A DNA stretch of 36,206 nucleotides, taken from positions 1 to 36,206 of the forward strand of contig CALYPF010000020.1 of the NCBI GenBank assembly GCA_945271245.1, read 5' to 3'. How positions within the stretch are numbered: position 1 is the first letter of the stretch; every line of letters starts with the position of its first letter. Both the position numbers and the translations under genes were made by a program. The notes beneath the pieces are model-generated. The model saw nothing but the letters and a program-made list of their open reading frames with translations, had not been told where the DNA came from and did no database searches. Positions 25,124 through 32,790 of this stretch are shown piece after piece. The DNA is from an uncultured Enterobacteriaceae bacterium (lineage in GTDB: Bacteria > Pseudomonadota > Gammaproteobacteria > Enterobacterales > Enterobacteriaceae).

Positions 25124-25792
25124 ATGAGTCGGATTTTATTGACCGGAGCAACGGGGTTAGTCGGCGGAGAATTGTTACGTTTGCTGCTGGAAGAACCGCG
25201 TGTTACACAGCTTATCGCGCCCACCCGACGCCCGTTACCACCGGCGCAGAAACTGGTGAATCCCTGCGACCCTCAACTTACCGATGCGCTTGGCCAAATT
25301 AATGAGCCTATCGATATTGTTTTTTGCTGTCTGGGAACAACGCGTCGCGAGGCGGGCAGTAAGCAGGAGTTTGTGCTGGCCGACTACAGTCTGGTGGTGG
25401 ATACCGCACTGGTGGGGCAAAAATGGGGCGCGAAGCACATGCTGGTAGTCAGCGCGCTGGGAGCGAATCCACATTCGCCGTTTTTTTATAGCCGGGTTAA
25501 AGGCGAAATGGAGCAGGCGCTTATTGCCCAGGAGTGGCCGCGTTTGACCATAGTTCGGCCGTCAATGCTATTGGGGCATCGCGATAAGCGGCGCCTGAAT
25601 GAGTCTCTGTTTGCGCCGCTATTCCGCCTGTTACCCGGTCGCTGGCATGCGATCCGGGCGCGTGACGTGGCGCTGGCGCTATTAACGCTCGCTTTTTCTG
25701 CCTCAGAGCGACCTGTAACTGTACTGCATTCCGGCGAGCTTCGACATATCGTACACGGGCGTGCATTAAATAAACGTGCGGTAAATAGATAG
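25124..25792 (+). CDS. yraR: NAD(P)-binding Rossmann-fold protein YraR
   Basis: This 222-residue protein of the atypical short-chain dehydrogenase type has the nucleotide-binding motif [14 protein letters not shown] at residues 5-18. It continues with family segments [18 protein letters not shown] and [19 protein letters not shown], as in E. coli YraR. The ATG at 25124 has GGAGG nine bases upstream; an ATG at 25112 is in frame but lacks such a site. The enzymatic role is unknown. In E. coli K-12 the next gene toward dolP is yraQ, which is absent here. Confidence 0.93.
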   Translation: MSRILLTGATGLVGGELLRLLLEEPRVTQLIAPTRRPLPPAQKLVNPCDPQLTDALGQINEPIDIVFCCLGTTRREAGSKQEFVLADYSLVVDTALVGQKWGAKHMLVVSALGANPHSPFFYSRVKGEMEQALIAQEWPRLTIVRPSMLLGHRDKRRLNESLFAPLFRLLPGRWHAIRARDVALALLTLAFSASERPVTVLHSGELRHIVHGRALNKRAVNR

Positions 25793-25842
25793 ACGCTTAA
25801 GTTGCCCGGCCGCCAAAAAACTTTTACATACCCCCTGCAATT

Positions 25843-25862
25843 GCGCCGACATAAATCGGCGC
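25843..25862 (+). terminator. Stem-loop downstream of yraR
   Basis: GCGCCGA (25843-25849) and TCGGCGC (25856-25862) pair perfectly over a six-base loop, and CGTTTGG follows. It lies about 50 bases after yraR and 110 bases before the next gene, a position fit for a terminator, although the T-run is only three bases. Confidence 0.5.
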
Positions 25863-25973
25863 CGTTTGGTTCCTCCCTGCCCGGGATAGGTTGTTGGAGG
25901 GGCTGTATTTTAATGTCGGGCCGTCTGATACAGGGAATGGCGGCCTGTTAATTTGCTAAACGTGGTTATTTGT

Positions 25974-26519
25974 ATGAAAAAAATGATGAATGTTGCTGCG
26001 CTTGCCGCGCTGCTGGTATCCGGGTCCGCGCTGGCGATGGGTGTAACGCTGGAGCAGGGGAAAAACTGGACTAATATGGAAGCCGAAATGGGGAAAACCT
26101 CTAACGGTTTGTATGTTCAGGGTAACTGGTTGAAAAATACGGACAGCGGCGCACAGGCCGGTGGCGTTGGCGCGGGATATAATTTGGGGCTGGGGCCATT
26201 GACCGTTTCTGCCGGGGCGAAAGCGCTCTATTTAGGGCCAAAAAAAGGCGATAACGGCGTTGCGTTTCCCATTGGCGGCGGCCTCGCTTACAACTTCACC
26301 GATAGCATGGCCATTTTTGGCGAAGGTTATGCCGCGCCTGAAGGCTTAAATAATAGCGTTAAAAATTATGCTGAAGCGAACGCCGGGGTTAGTTGGGCGC
26401 CGATTCCTCTGGTGACGCTCAAGGCGGGTTATCGCTATGCGGGCGTAGATGGAAAAGACGGTCATCCGGGACATAATTTGTATGATGGGCTGTACATTTC
26501 CGGTGGCGTAGCGTTCTAA
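25974..26519 (+). CDS. YfaZ-family outer membrane protein
   Basis: This is a predicted outer membrane beta-barrel of 181 residues with a clear signal peptide, MKKMMNVAALAALLVSGSALA. The mature part alternates short polar-aromatic strands (for example YVQGNWLKN, GAGYNLGLGPL, VTLKAGYRYAGVDGKDG) and ends in phenylalanine (SGGVAF), the usual barrel-assembly signal. The pattern matches the YfaZ family, described as porin-like with unknown substrate. The ATG at 25974 was chosen because it begins the signal peptide. E. coli K-12 has yfaZ elsewhere, so this may be a second copy or a lineage-specific position. Confidence 0.82.
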   Translation: MKKMMNVAALAALLVSGSALAMGVTLEQGKNWTNMEAEMGKTSNGLYVQGNWLKNTDSGAQAGGVGAGYNLGLGPLTVSAGAKALYLGPKKGDNGVAFPIGGGLAYNFTDSMAIFGEGYAAPEGLNNSVKNYAEANAGVSWAPIPLVTLKAGYRYAGVDGKDGHPGHNLYDGLYISGGVAF

Positions 26520-26552
26520 GCCCGCCGTTCGGTAGCAGGGTAAATATTATTG

Positions 26553-26574
26553 AGGGGAGCTATGCTCCCCTTTG
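26553..26574 (+). terminator. Intrinsic terminator of the YfaZ-family gene
   Basis: AGGGGAGC (26553-26560) pairs perfectly with GCTCCCCT (26564-26571) over a three-base TAT loop, then TTGTTTATTT follows. Stem strength, loop size and the T-rich tail fit a rho-independent terminator 33 bases after the stop codon. Confidence 0.8.
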
Positions 26575-26587
26575 TTTATTTAACGTC

Positions 26588-26840
26588 GGCGCTGATAGCT
26601 TCGGTGGCACGTAAATGACGGTTTTTGCTACTGCCGTAGCAGAGGGTTGTGAGGGGTACTCGCAGGCCGTGAAGCGGCGTGAGGATATCCGGCGCGGCGC
26701 TGATGGCTCCGGTGGTACGTAAATGACGGTTTTTGCTGTCTAATGCTGCCGTAGCAAAGGGTTGTGAGGGGTACTCGCAGGCCGTGAAGCGGCGTGATGA
26801 TATCCGGCGCGGCGCTGATGCTCTGGTACGTAAATGGCGT
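26588..26840. repeat. Tandem repeat, two ~110-base units plus a partial third
   Basis: A unit beginning GGCGCTGAT starts at 26588, 26696 and 26811, giving periods of 108 and 115 bases. The first two copies are nearly identical, including GGGTTGTGAGGGGTACTCGC and GGCCGTGAAGCGGCGTGA. They differ mainly by a seven-base insertion around 26740. The third copy breaks off after about 30 bases (GTACGTAAATGG). The array is non-coding as far as I can tell and fills most of the gap between the YfaZ-family gene and the chemoreceptor gene; the origin is unknown. Confidence 0.9.
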
Positions 26841-26934
26841 TAAGGCTGCTCAGAGGGCTCGACGTTTGAGATAGATTGATGGGGCCGGTTTTCAGGCAGT
26901 ATTTTCTGCGTTCTGTGCGCACAGCATAAGCAAC

Positions 26935-26959
26935 GCCCCGCCTTCACAGAAAGCGGAGC
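26935..26959 (-). terminator. Terminator-like stem-loop after the chemoreceptor gene
   Basis: On the minus strand GCTCCGCTTT (26959-26950) pairs with AAGGCGGGGC (26944-26935) through ten pairs, including two G-T wobbles, over the loop CTGTG. It lies about 30 bases past the stop codon at 26988. The following sequence is GTTGCTTATGC, so the T-run is poor. Confidence 0.55.
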
Positions 26960-26987
26960 ATTACCGGAACACTATGCTGCCTGGCGG

Positions 26988-28544
26988 TTAGAACGTTTTC
27001 CACTCGCTCTCTTTATCCTTCGCCTTTGGCGAGGTCAGAACAGGAGGACGGTTTTGCACTTCGGCTGGCGTGGTTAATACGGCTACCGGCGCTGGCTCGT
27101 CAACATTGAAGATAGCCACAGAAGCGGCAAGTTCATTCGCCTGAGTGCTCAACGTGCGCGTATTAAGGGCTGACGATTCTACCAGCGCGGAATTCTGCTG
27201 GGTCATCGCATCCATTTGATTAATCGCGACGGCAATTTGTGTGATTCCGGTATTCTGTTCCTCAGAAGCAGTAGTAATCTCCTGCATAATATTACTCACA
27301 CGATCGACCGACGTCACAATGCCATCCATAGTGTTTCCGGCATTGACCACCAGCGTGGAACCGTGGCTGATATTTCTGACGGCGTCGTTAATTAGCGCCT
27401 GAATTTCTTTTGCAGCATCGCCGCTGCGAGAGGCCAGGTTTCGCACTTCAGCGGCAACCACGGCGAAACCGCGCCCCTGTTCACCGGCGCGTGCGGCTTC
27501 TACGGCAGCGTTAAGAGCCAGGATATTGGTTTGACTGGCGATCCCATTAATGACGCTCGTGATATCAGAAACTTTTTGCGTACTTTCTTCTATATGACGC
27601 ATCGTCACAGCGACATCCTGCATCACTTCGGCTCCTTTGCTGGCGGTGTCTTTCGCCGAGAAGGCCAGCTGATTGGCGCGCTGAGCGTTTTCCGTATTAT
27701 TGGCAACAGTGGTTTTGATCTCTTCCATACTGGCGGCAGTTTCCTGCAGCGCGCTGGCTTGCTCCTCGGTACGCGAGGCTAAATCAGTATTTCCGTCTGC
27801 GATTTCGCTTGATTACGCATCAATAATATTGGCATTGCGCTTAATAGCGGCAATCGTGGTATTTAATTCCTGGGCGACGTTGTTAAGCGCCAGCGTCATT
27901 TCACCAATTTCATCGTTGCGCTGCTGCGTCATTTTTACTGTAAAATCGCCGCGACTCATGGCCTGCAATACTTTATTTATTGCAAAGATACGTGAGGTAA
28001 TGGTGTTTTTGATAACCAGGCTGGAAACAAAAATCAGCCCGCATGACAGCGCCAAAATAATGGCGATCAAAATATTCTTTTGAAGGTTAAATTGCTGTAA
28101 ATAGGTGGCACTCCCCGCAACGTCATATTCCACAATTAATCCGGTAAAATCGGAAACCAGCTTCTCCAAATTTGCGACGGCTCCCGTGGCATTCTCACCG
28201 CGCTGTATTTCTGCTATTGCCTGTTCCAGCCCTAATTTTAGCTGTTTTGTTTTTTCAACGCCGGCAGCGGTTGTTATCGGAGCGACCTCCATGAATCTGG
28301 CGAAACTGGCATTCGCCTGATCGATATGCAATGTGGGATCTTTTTCTTGTTTTAATTCTATTTCTTTAAGGATAAATACGGTATCTGACAAAGATTTATA
28401 TTGATAAAACCCTTTAATAAGACCATCCATATTTCCTGAAATAGTATGCATCGAGATGAAGGATGATACGGCGAACATCAGGATGAAAATGAAATAAATG
28501 AAATTAATGGAAAGCAAAATTCTTTTAATGGTGAACTTCTTCAT
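26988..28544 (-). pseudogene. Methyl-accepting chemotaxis protein gene with an in-frame stop
   Basis: This 518-codon gene encodes a chemoreceptor with the full domain order. The first membrane helix (IKRILLSINFIYFIFILMF) precedes a periplasmic four-helix-type sensor (about residues 40-180). The second membrane helix (ILIAIILALSCGLIFVSSLVI) leads to a HAMP domain and a long cytoplasmic signalling coiled coil containing [20 protein letters not shown]. The C-terminus ends EWKTF, matching the xWxxF tether for CheR/CheB. Codon 244 is TAA (27815-27813), between NANIIDA and [11 protein letters not shown], with the frame otherwise intact on both sides. The product would stop after HAMP and lose signalling. 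It may be a recent nonsense mutation or a sequence error. The ligand is unknown. Confidence 0.9.
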
Positions 28545-28588
28545 ACTTGATGCATGCTCCGACGTATAACGTTAACTACGATGTGGTT

Positions 28589-28615
28589 ATATCGGACTAT
28601 TCCTGCAAAACATTA
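28589..28615 (-). promoter_or_regulatory. Probable sigma-28 (FliA) promoter of the chemoreceptor gene
   Basis: On the minus strand TAATGTTT (28615-28608), an 11-base spacer and TCCGATAT (28596-28589) closely match the flagellar consensus TAAAGTTT-N11-GCCGATAA, differing at one of eight and two of eight positions. It lies about 45 bases before the ATG, as expected for a class 3 flagellar-regulon chemoreceptor. Confidence 0.7.
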
Positions 28616-29099
28616 ATAAAACTTTATCTATGAAGGGTGTCATACGAGTGCGAAGTGGGGCGTTATTTTGTTGTTGTTGTTGAATATGTATTTGAAATTA
28701 AAGTATTTTTATTTATATATATTTTAGTGATATATAAAAAAGCACTTTATGATAATATCGGAATAAGCAGTCATGCTGGCTAGTTTATTAGGTTGATAAT
28801 TTACCTGGAAATCTTTTTAAATTTTATCCTTTTCAAAGAATTACTGATAATTTTCGTTTCTTTTCGTTCAGGCGTCACTGGTGAAATTTCTTTGCGTTTT
28901 TTTATTACGACGCGGGGATGGCCGCGATTACCTAAATATTTATGTCACTAACACCGGTCACTTTTGCGCAAGGCATGAGAGTGTGGTGGTTAAAGATGCT
29001 CCGTAAGTCGCACAGATTGTTCCAGCCAGAGGGGCGATAATACCCGGTTACGCAGCCGTTGACGCCAAGTTATCCGCACTTCTGGCCATACATTGCTAT
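28616..29099. other. Non-coding AT-rich gap between the divergent chemotaxis genes
   Basis: No reading frame with a recognisable signature lies between the chemoreceptor promoter and the cheV promoter. The stretch is AT-rich in its first half (for example the TTG run at 28667-28681 and TATATATTTTAGTGATATATA near 28715-28735) and near average composition after about 28900. I see no further structured element. Confidence 0.5.
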
Positions 29100-29126
29100 T
29101 CAGAATTTGGCGCGCTGTGCCGATAA
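29100..29126 (+). promoter_or_regulatory. Candidate sigma-28 (FliA) promoter of cheV
   Basis: A perfect FliA -10 box, GCCGATAA, occurs at 29119-29126. Eleven bases upstream, TCAGAATT (29100-29107) is a weak match to TAAAGTTT. The distance to the ATG, about 32 bases, is suitable. The -10 box is strong evidence and the -35 weak. Confidence 0.6.
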
Positions 29127-29157
29127 GTCAGATAGCTATTTTTAGATTGAGGTTCAG

Positions 29158-30120
29158 ATGGATAATTTTAATAAAGATATTGATGACAGAGCTAATTTAA
29201 CCAACTCGAACCGCTTCGAATTGCTATTGTTCCGTTTGGGAAAATCTGAGCTTGATGATAAACAGGAACTCTTTGGAATTAATGTTTTTAAGCTTCGTGA
29301 AATTCTGCCAATGAAAGAGTTCACGAAACCTGCAGGAATGAAATCTCCTCTGTTGGGCGTTATTAATATTCGCGATCAGGTCATGCCCGTTATCGACCTG
29401 CCGGCCGTAATGGGCTACAAACCCACCACGGACTTAAATATATTACTGATTACGGAGTTTGCACGCAGCGTGCAGGCTTTTGCCATTGAGTCCGTGGAAA
29501 ACATTACGCGCCTGGACTGGAAGCAAGTGCATACGGCGGAAAAAGCGGTCAATAGCAATTACATCACCAGCATCGCCTGCCTGGATGAGAACGCCGATAC
29601 CAACAATTTGACGATGGTACTGGATGTGGAACAAATCCTGTATGATATTTCATCTCCGCAGCATGATTTACGGACCAATGATTTACCTTCCGGTCACGTT
29701 AATGTTCGCCCTGGCACAACGGCGATTGTGGCTGAAGATTCCCGGGTTGCCCGCAGCATGCTGGAAAATATGTTGAATAACCTACAAATTCCCCACCAAA
29801 TGTGCACCACCGGGCAGGAAGCATGGGTGAAGATCCAGGATCTTGCCAGCGAAGCGGAAAGCGAAGGTGTGCCGATAAACCATAAAATTTCGTTTATTCT
29901 CACGGATTTGGAAATGCCGGAAATGGACGGATTTACGTTAACTCGTCTGGTGAAGAGCAATGAAAAGCTGCGACGGCTTCCCGTTGTAATCCATTCTTCA
30001 TTATCCGGAAGTGCTAATGAAGCGCACGTTCAAAAAGTCGAGGCGGATGGTTATGTCGCTAAATTTGAGGCTAACGAACTGTCATCCATGATTAACCAAG
30101 TGTTAAATAAAGTTTCCTGA
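29158..30120 (+). CDS. cheV: Chemotaxis protein CheV (CheW-receiver fusion)
   Basis: CheV couples chemoreceptors to CheA like CheW and adds a phosphorylatable receiver that aids adaptation. The 320-residue protein has an N-terminal CheW domain (about residues 18-165; LFGINVFKLREILP and LLGVINIRDQVMPVIDLP). A C-terminal receiver (about 188-318) contains acidic pocket Glu193-Asp194, phosphoacceptor Asp250 in ILTDLEMPEMDGF, Ser280 and Lys302. Salmonella has CheV whereas E. coli K-12 does not. It is divergent from the interrupted chemoreceptor gene and carries its own FliA-type -10 box. No other che or flagellar genes are nearby. Confidence 0.95.
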   Translation: MDNFNKDIDDRANLTNSNRFELLLFRLGKSELDDKQELFGINVFKLREILPMKEFTKPAGMKSPLLGVINIRDQVMPVIDLPAVMGYKPTTDLNILLITEFARSVQAFAIESVENITRLDWKQVHTAEKAVNSNYITSIACLDENADTNNLTMVLDVEQILYDISSPQHDLRTNDLPSGHVNVRPGTTAIVAEDSRVARSMLENMLNNLQIPHQMCTTGQEAWVKIQDLASEAESEGVPINHKISFILTDLEMPEMDGFTLTRLVKSNEKLRRLPVVIHSSLSGSANEAHVQKVEADGYVAKFEANELSSMINQVLNKVS

Positions 30121-30649
30121 TACGTCTACTTCCAGCGATCCTGTGGTTCTTTTGCTAATCAATTGCTCGCGTGCCCCGCAGCGGGAGGAATCACTGGATT
30201 GCAGCAATGACTGTTTGCCCAACGCGCGTTAGCGCCGCTGGATGACGGAGCGTTCAATCAATAGCGCCAGATTGATTTCTTTAAATCGCATGATAAGGGG
30301 GCCTGAGTAAACCTGAGTGACGGAAAAATGAATGCATTAGTGCTGGAGTAAAATATCCTCTTCTCAGGCATAGACGATAAACCCCCAACTCCGTCGCTGG
30401 CGTTATAAACCTTTTAAAAAATTCACGGTCAGCCCTGTGGGGCATTAAATCTTAAGACAATAAGTCAGAACCACAGGCCAATGATAACTACGTCTGCCGA
30501 CCGTCGTTTTTACTGCTATCTCTAAACCTAAACCATCTCCTGGGAGGTGGCGATGGATCCTGTGGGGCTGTAGCATGAAGAATGCCTGTACTAAGTAACG
30601 CCTTGGTATTTCACTAGTAAATTAATGAGTTAATAGCAGGGGCAGATAT
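30121..30649. other. Non-coding stretch with repeated CCTGTGG motifs and hairpins
   Basis: No intact gene is visible. CCTGTGGTTCT at 30140-30150 and its exact reverse complement AGAACCACAGG at 30467-30477 form an 11-base inverted repeat. CCTGTGGGGC occurs directly at 30434-30443 and 30559-30568. A stem, CCATCTCC (30533-30540) with GGAGGTGG (30543-30550), lies about 100 bases before the decayed transposase and may belong to the left end of that element. Confidence 0.5.
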
Positions 30650-31059
30650 AAATTCGCGTCCTACGCATTTTATCGCTGTCAGTATCATCTCGTATGGGTC
30701 ACCGCAGTGCAGATACAAAATGCTCAAAGGCAACCTCGGTAAAGAGTTTTACCTTAGCATCAATATTTACGGCAATATGCAAAGTAGTTGTGCTAAATGT
30801 GCAGTTAGATCATATATGTCTGATAGTAAGAGTGGAGCGCCGCCCGGCTTAAATGTCTCGGAACTAGTAGGATTTGTGAAAGAACGAACAGCGATTGGAT
30901 TATTTGCGACATTTCCTTATCTCAGAAAGCACAAACTTTGGGGGCAATTACTTTTGGCCAGCTGGGTATAGTGTGGACTCGGCAGGCACAAACGAAGAAA
31001 TAATTCGCAGCTATGCGCGACGCCAGGACGGAATGGCGAAAGAGGAAGAGAAAAGGTAA
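30650..31059 (+). pseudogene. Decayed IS200/IS605-type transposase (TnpA) remnant
   Basis: Fragments in different frames follow the order of an IS200-like Y1 transposase. FYRCQYHLVWVT (from about 30668) is followed, after a frameshift, by RYKMLKGNLGKEFY (from about 30710). CKVVVLNVQLDHICLIV (from about 30778) lies in another frame, then PPGLNVSELVGFVK (from about 30840). After an extra G in the run at 30940-30944, NYFWPAGYSVDSAGTNEEIIRSYARRQD runs to a stop at 31057-31059. The catalytic HxH motif reads His-Ile-Cys, so the second histidine is lost. At least three frameshifts show it is dead. The hairpin at 31087-31107 probably marks the right end. Confidence 0.82.
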
Positions 31060-31086
31060 ATGCGGCCAGCATTAGAAGGGCGTATT

Positions 31087-31107
31087 TAAGCCCCCTAAAG
31101 GGGCTTA
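31087..31107. terminator. Stem-loop between the transposase remnant and dolP
   Basis: TAAGCCCC (31087-31094) and GGGGCTTA (31100-31107) pair perfectly over the loop CTAAA. It could be the subterminal hairpin at the right end of the IS200-like relic, or a terminator for the leftward dolP transcript, whose stop codon is about 85 bases away. It is close to symmetrical and could act in both directions. Confidence 0.55.
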
Positions 31108-31190
31108 TACTGAACGCCAGACGCGAATAAAATGTTCACAATACGCGAGTTTTACGCCTCTGCCATTGCCTGCGCACATGGAAAGCAACG

Positions 31191-31766
31191 TTATTTCAAA
31201 TAGGTGAATGCCGTAGTAACGTGCTTCACGCCGCTGACGCGGCTGGCGATTTCAGCCGCTGCTTTACCTTCTCTTTCGGTCACCAGGCCCAGTAGAAAAA
31301 CTTCGCTGTTTTCAGTCGTTACCTTCACGCGCGACGATTTCACCTGGTCGCTGGTCAACAGTTGGGAGCGCACCTTAGTGGTAATCCAGGTATCGGAAGA
31401 CGCCGTGCCCATCGTGACCGGCTGCCCCTGGCGGATCTCGTTATAGACTTCACGCGCGCCGTCAACGCCCATAGCGATTTGTTTTGCCTGGGCTGAGAGT
31501 GCCGAAGAAGGAGCCTGCCCGGTAAGCAGAACTTTACCCTGCCAGGCGGTAACGCTGACGCGCGCCTCTTTTTTCAGTTGCTCATCTTTGGCCAGCGCGT
31601 TGCTCACGCGCAGTTCCAGCGTACCGTCATCTACCTGGGTACCCACAGTGCGGGGGTCGGTGGCCGTTTTGGTGGCAACGGCGGCGCTGCCGGCGACAAC
31701 AGCGCCGACACAGCCTTGCAGTAATAATGCAGCCAACAGGACTGCCAGTGGCGTCATCGCCTTCAT
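31191..31766 (-). CDS. dolP: Outer membrane lipoprotein DolP (two BON domains)
   Basis: DolP (YraP) is a division- and envelope-stress-associated outer membrane lipoprotein that binds anionic phospholipid and supports the Bam machinery. The 191-residue protein has a lipoprotein signal with lipobox LLQGC and Cys19 as the lipidated residue. Two BON domains follow (about residues 46-115 and 124-191). The ATG at 31766 follows AAGGAG; the frame is open five codons earlier. It lies 14 bases after diaA on the same strand. In E. coli this gene is under sigma-E control; I did not identify that promoter here. Confidence 0.95.
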   Translation of the reverse strand: MKAMTPLAVLLAALLLQGCVGAVVAGSAAVATKTATDPRTVGTQVDDGTLELRVSNALAKDEQLKKEARVSVTAWQGKVLLTGQAPSSALSAQAKQIAMGVDGAREVYNEIRQGQPVTMGTASSDTWITTKVRSQLLTSDQVKSSRVKVTTENSEVFLLGLVTEREGKAAAEIASRVSGVKHVTTAFTYLK

Positions 31767-31780
31767 GGTTGCTCCTTTCA

Positions 31781-32368
31781 TTATCCTGGTATTGGAAAAA
31801 GCGTATTATCAATCAGATCGCACAGACAGTTGACCGTAAGCATGTGGACCTCCTGAATGCGGGCGCCGCGATGGGCGGGAATGCGAATTTCCACATCCTG
31901 GGGCCCCAGCAGCCCGGCCAGCTCGCCGCCGTCATAGCCGGTGAGCGCAACAATGGTCATGTCCCGGGTAACGGCAGCTTCTACCGCTTTAACAATATCC
32001 CGGCTATTGCCGCTGGTCGAGATAGCCAGCAGCACATCGCCGGCGTGGCCCAAAGCCCGTACCTGTTTGGCGTACATTTCTTCATGCAGCCTGTCATTCC
32101 CGATAGCGGTTAGCACGACATTATCTGCATTCAAGGCGATAGCCGGCAGGCCCGGACGCTCGGTTTCAAAGCGATTGATCATGCTGGCGGCAAAATGCTG
32201 CGCGTTCGCCGCAGAAGCCCCGTTGCCGCAGCACAGAATTTTATTGCCGTTCAGTAAGGACTGCACCAGCGTATCCGCAGCGCGCGCGATGGCGTCTGGC
32301 AGCGCCTCGGCGGCGGCTATCTGAGTTTGAATGCTTTCCGTAAAGCAGGCTTTGATTCGTTCGAGCAC
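31781..32368 (-). CDS. diaA: DnaA initiator-associating protein DiaA
   Basis: DiaA is a SIS-domain tetramer that binds DnaA and promotes timely assembly at oriC. The 195-residue product matches E. coli DiaA along its length, including [19 protein letters not shown] and [20 protein letters not shown] chose the GTG at 32368, with AAAGGA upstream, because it gives the usual [15 protein letters not shown] start; the ATG at 32392 would add eight residues. It follows yraN by about 26 bases. Confidence 0.94.
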   Translation of the reverse strand: MLERIKACFTESIQTQIAAAEALPDAIARAADTLVQSLLNGNKILCCGNGASAANAQHFAASMINRFETERPGLPAIALNADNVVLTAIGNDRLHEEMYAKQVRALGHAGDVLLAISTSGNSRDIVKAVEAAVTRDMTIVALTGYDGGELAGLLGPQDVEIRIPAHRGARIQEVHMLTVNCLCDLIDNTLFPIPG

Positions 32369-32394
32369 GATTATCCTTTCACTGAATTGCAAAA

Positions 32395-32790
32395 TTATTC
32401 ATTAAGGGAAAAGGCATCTATTATCCACTCAGCCTCATTGCCGGTGAAGGCTACCACATCGCATCGACAATCCACAGTATCAAAACTCCCATTGTGGCCG
32501 GCGAGCCAACGCTGGGCCGCGCGTAATATTTTACGCTGCTTGCTGTAGGTAATAGAGGCCGCCGCCGCGCCGTAGCGCGCATTATTGCGATAACGGACTT
32601 CAACAAAAACGATAATCTCACCGTGCGACATAATGAGATCGATTTCGCCGGAGGGAAAGCGCACGTTAGCGGCGATAAAACGCAGGCCTTTTTTTTCCAG
32701 CCAGCGGCGGGCCAGCATTTCATAATGCCGGCCTCGCCCCTGCGGCGTTACATCACGGGAACTACCTGGCCCTGCTGGTATTTCAGCCAT
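32395..32790 (-). CDS. yraN: UPF0102 family protein YraN
   Basis: This 131-residue protein has an endonuclease-like fold related to Holliday-junction resolvases. Conserved acidic and lysine positions are visible in GEIDLIM and [15 protein letters not shown], typical of UPF0102. No activity is firmly established. Its start lies within the 3' end of lpoA (about 40 bases of overlap), as in E. coli, so the two are co-expressed. Confidence 0.93.
   Translation of the reverse strand: MAEIPAGPGSSRDVTPQGRGRHYEMLARRWLEKKGLRFIAANVRFPSGEIDLIMSHGEIIVFVEVRYRNNARYGAAAASITYSKQRKILRAAQRWLAGHNGSFDTVDCRCDVVAFTGNEAEWIIDAFSLNE

Noticed and set aside
28667-28681. TTG trinucleotide run as a phase-variable repeat
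   Set aside because: Only about five units long, in a non-coding AT-rich gap, with no gene or promoter spacing depending on it.
30720-30971. An 83-residue frame as a real gene
   Set aside because: It is one frame of a decayed transposase; homology continues before and after it in other frames.
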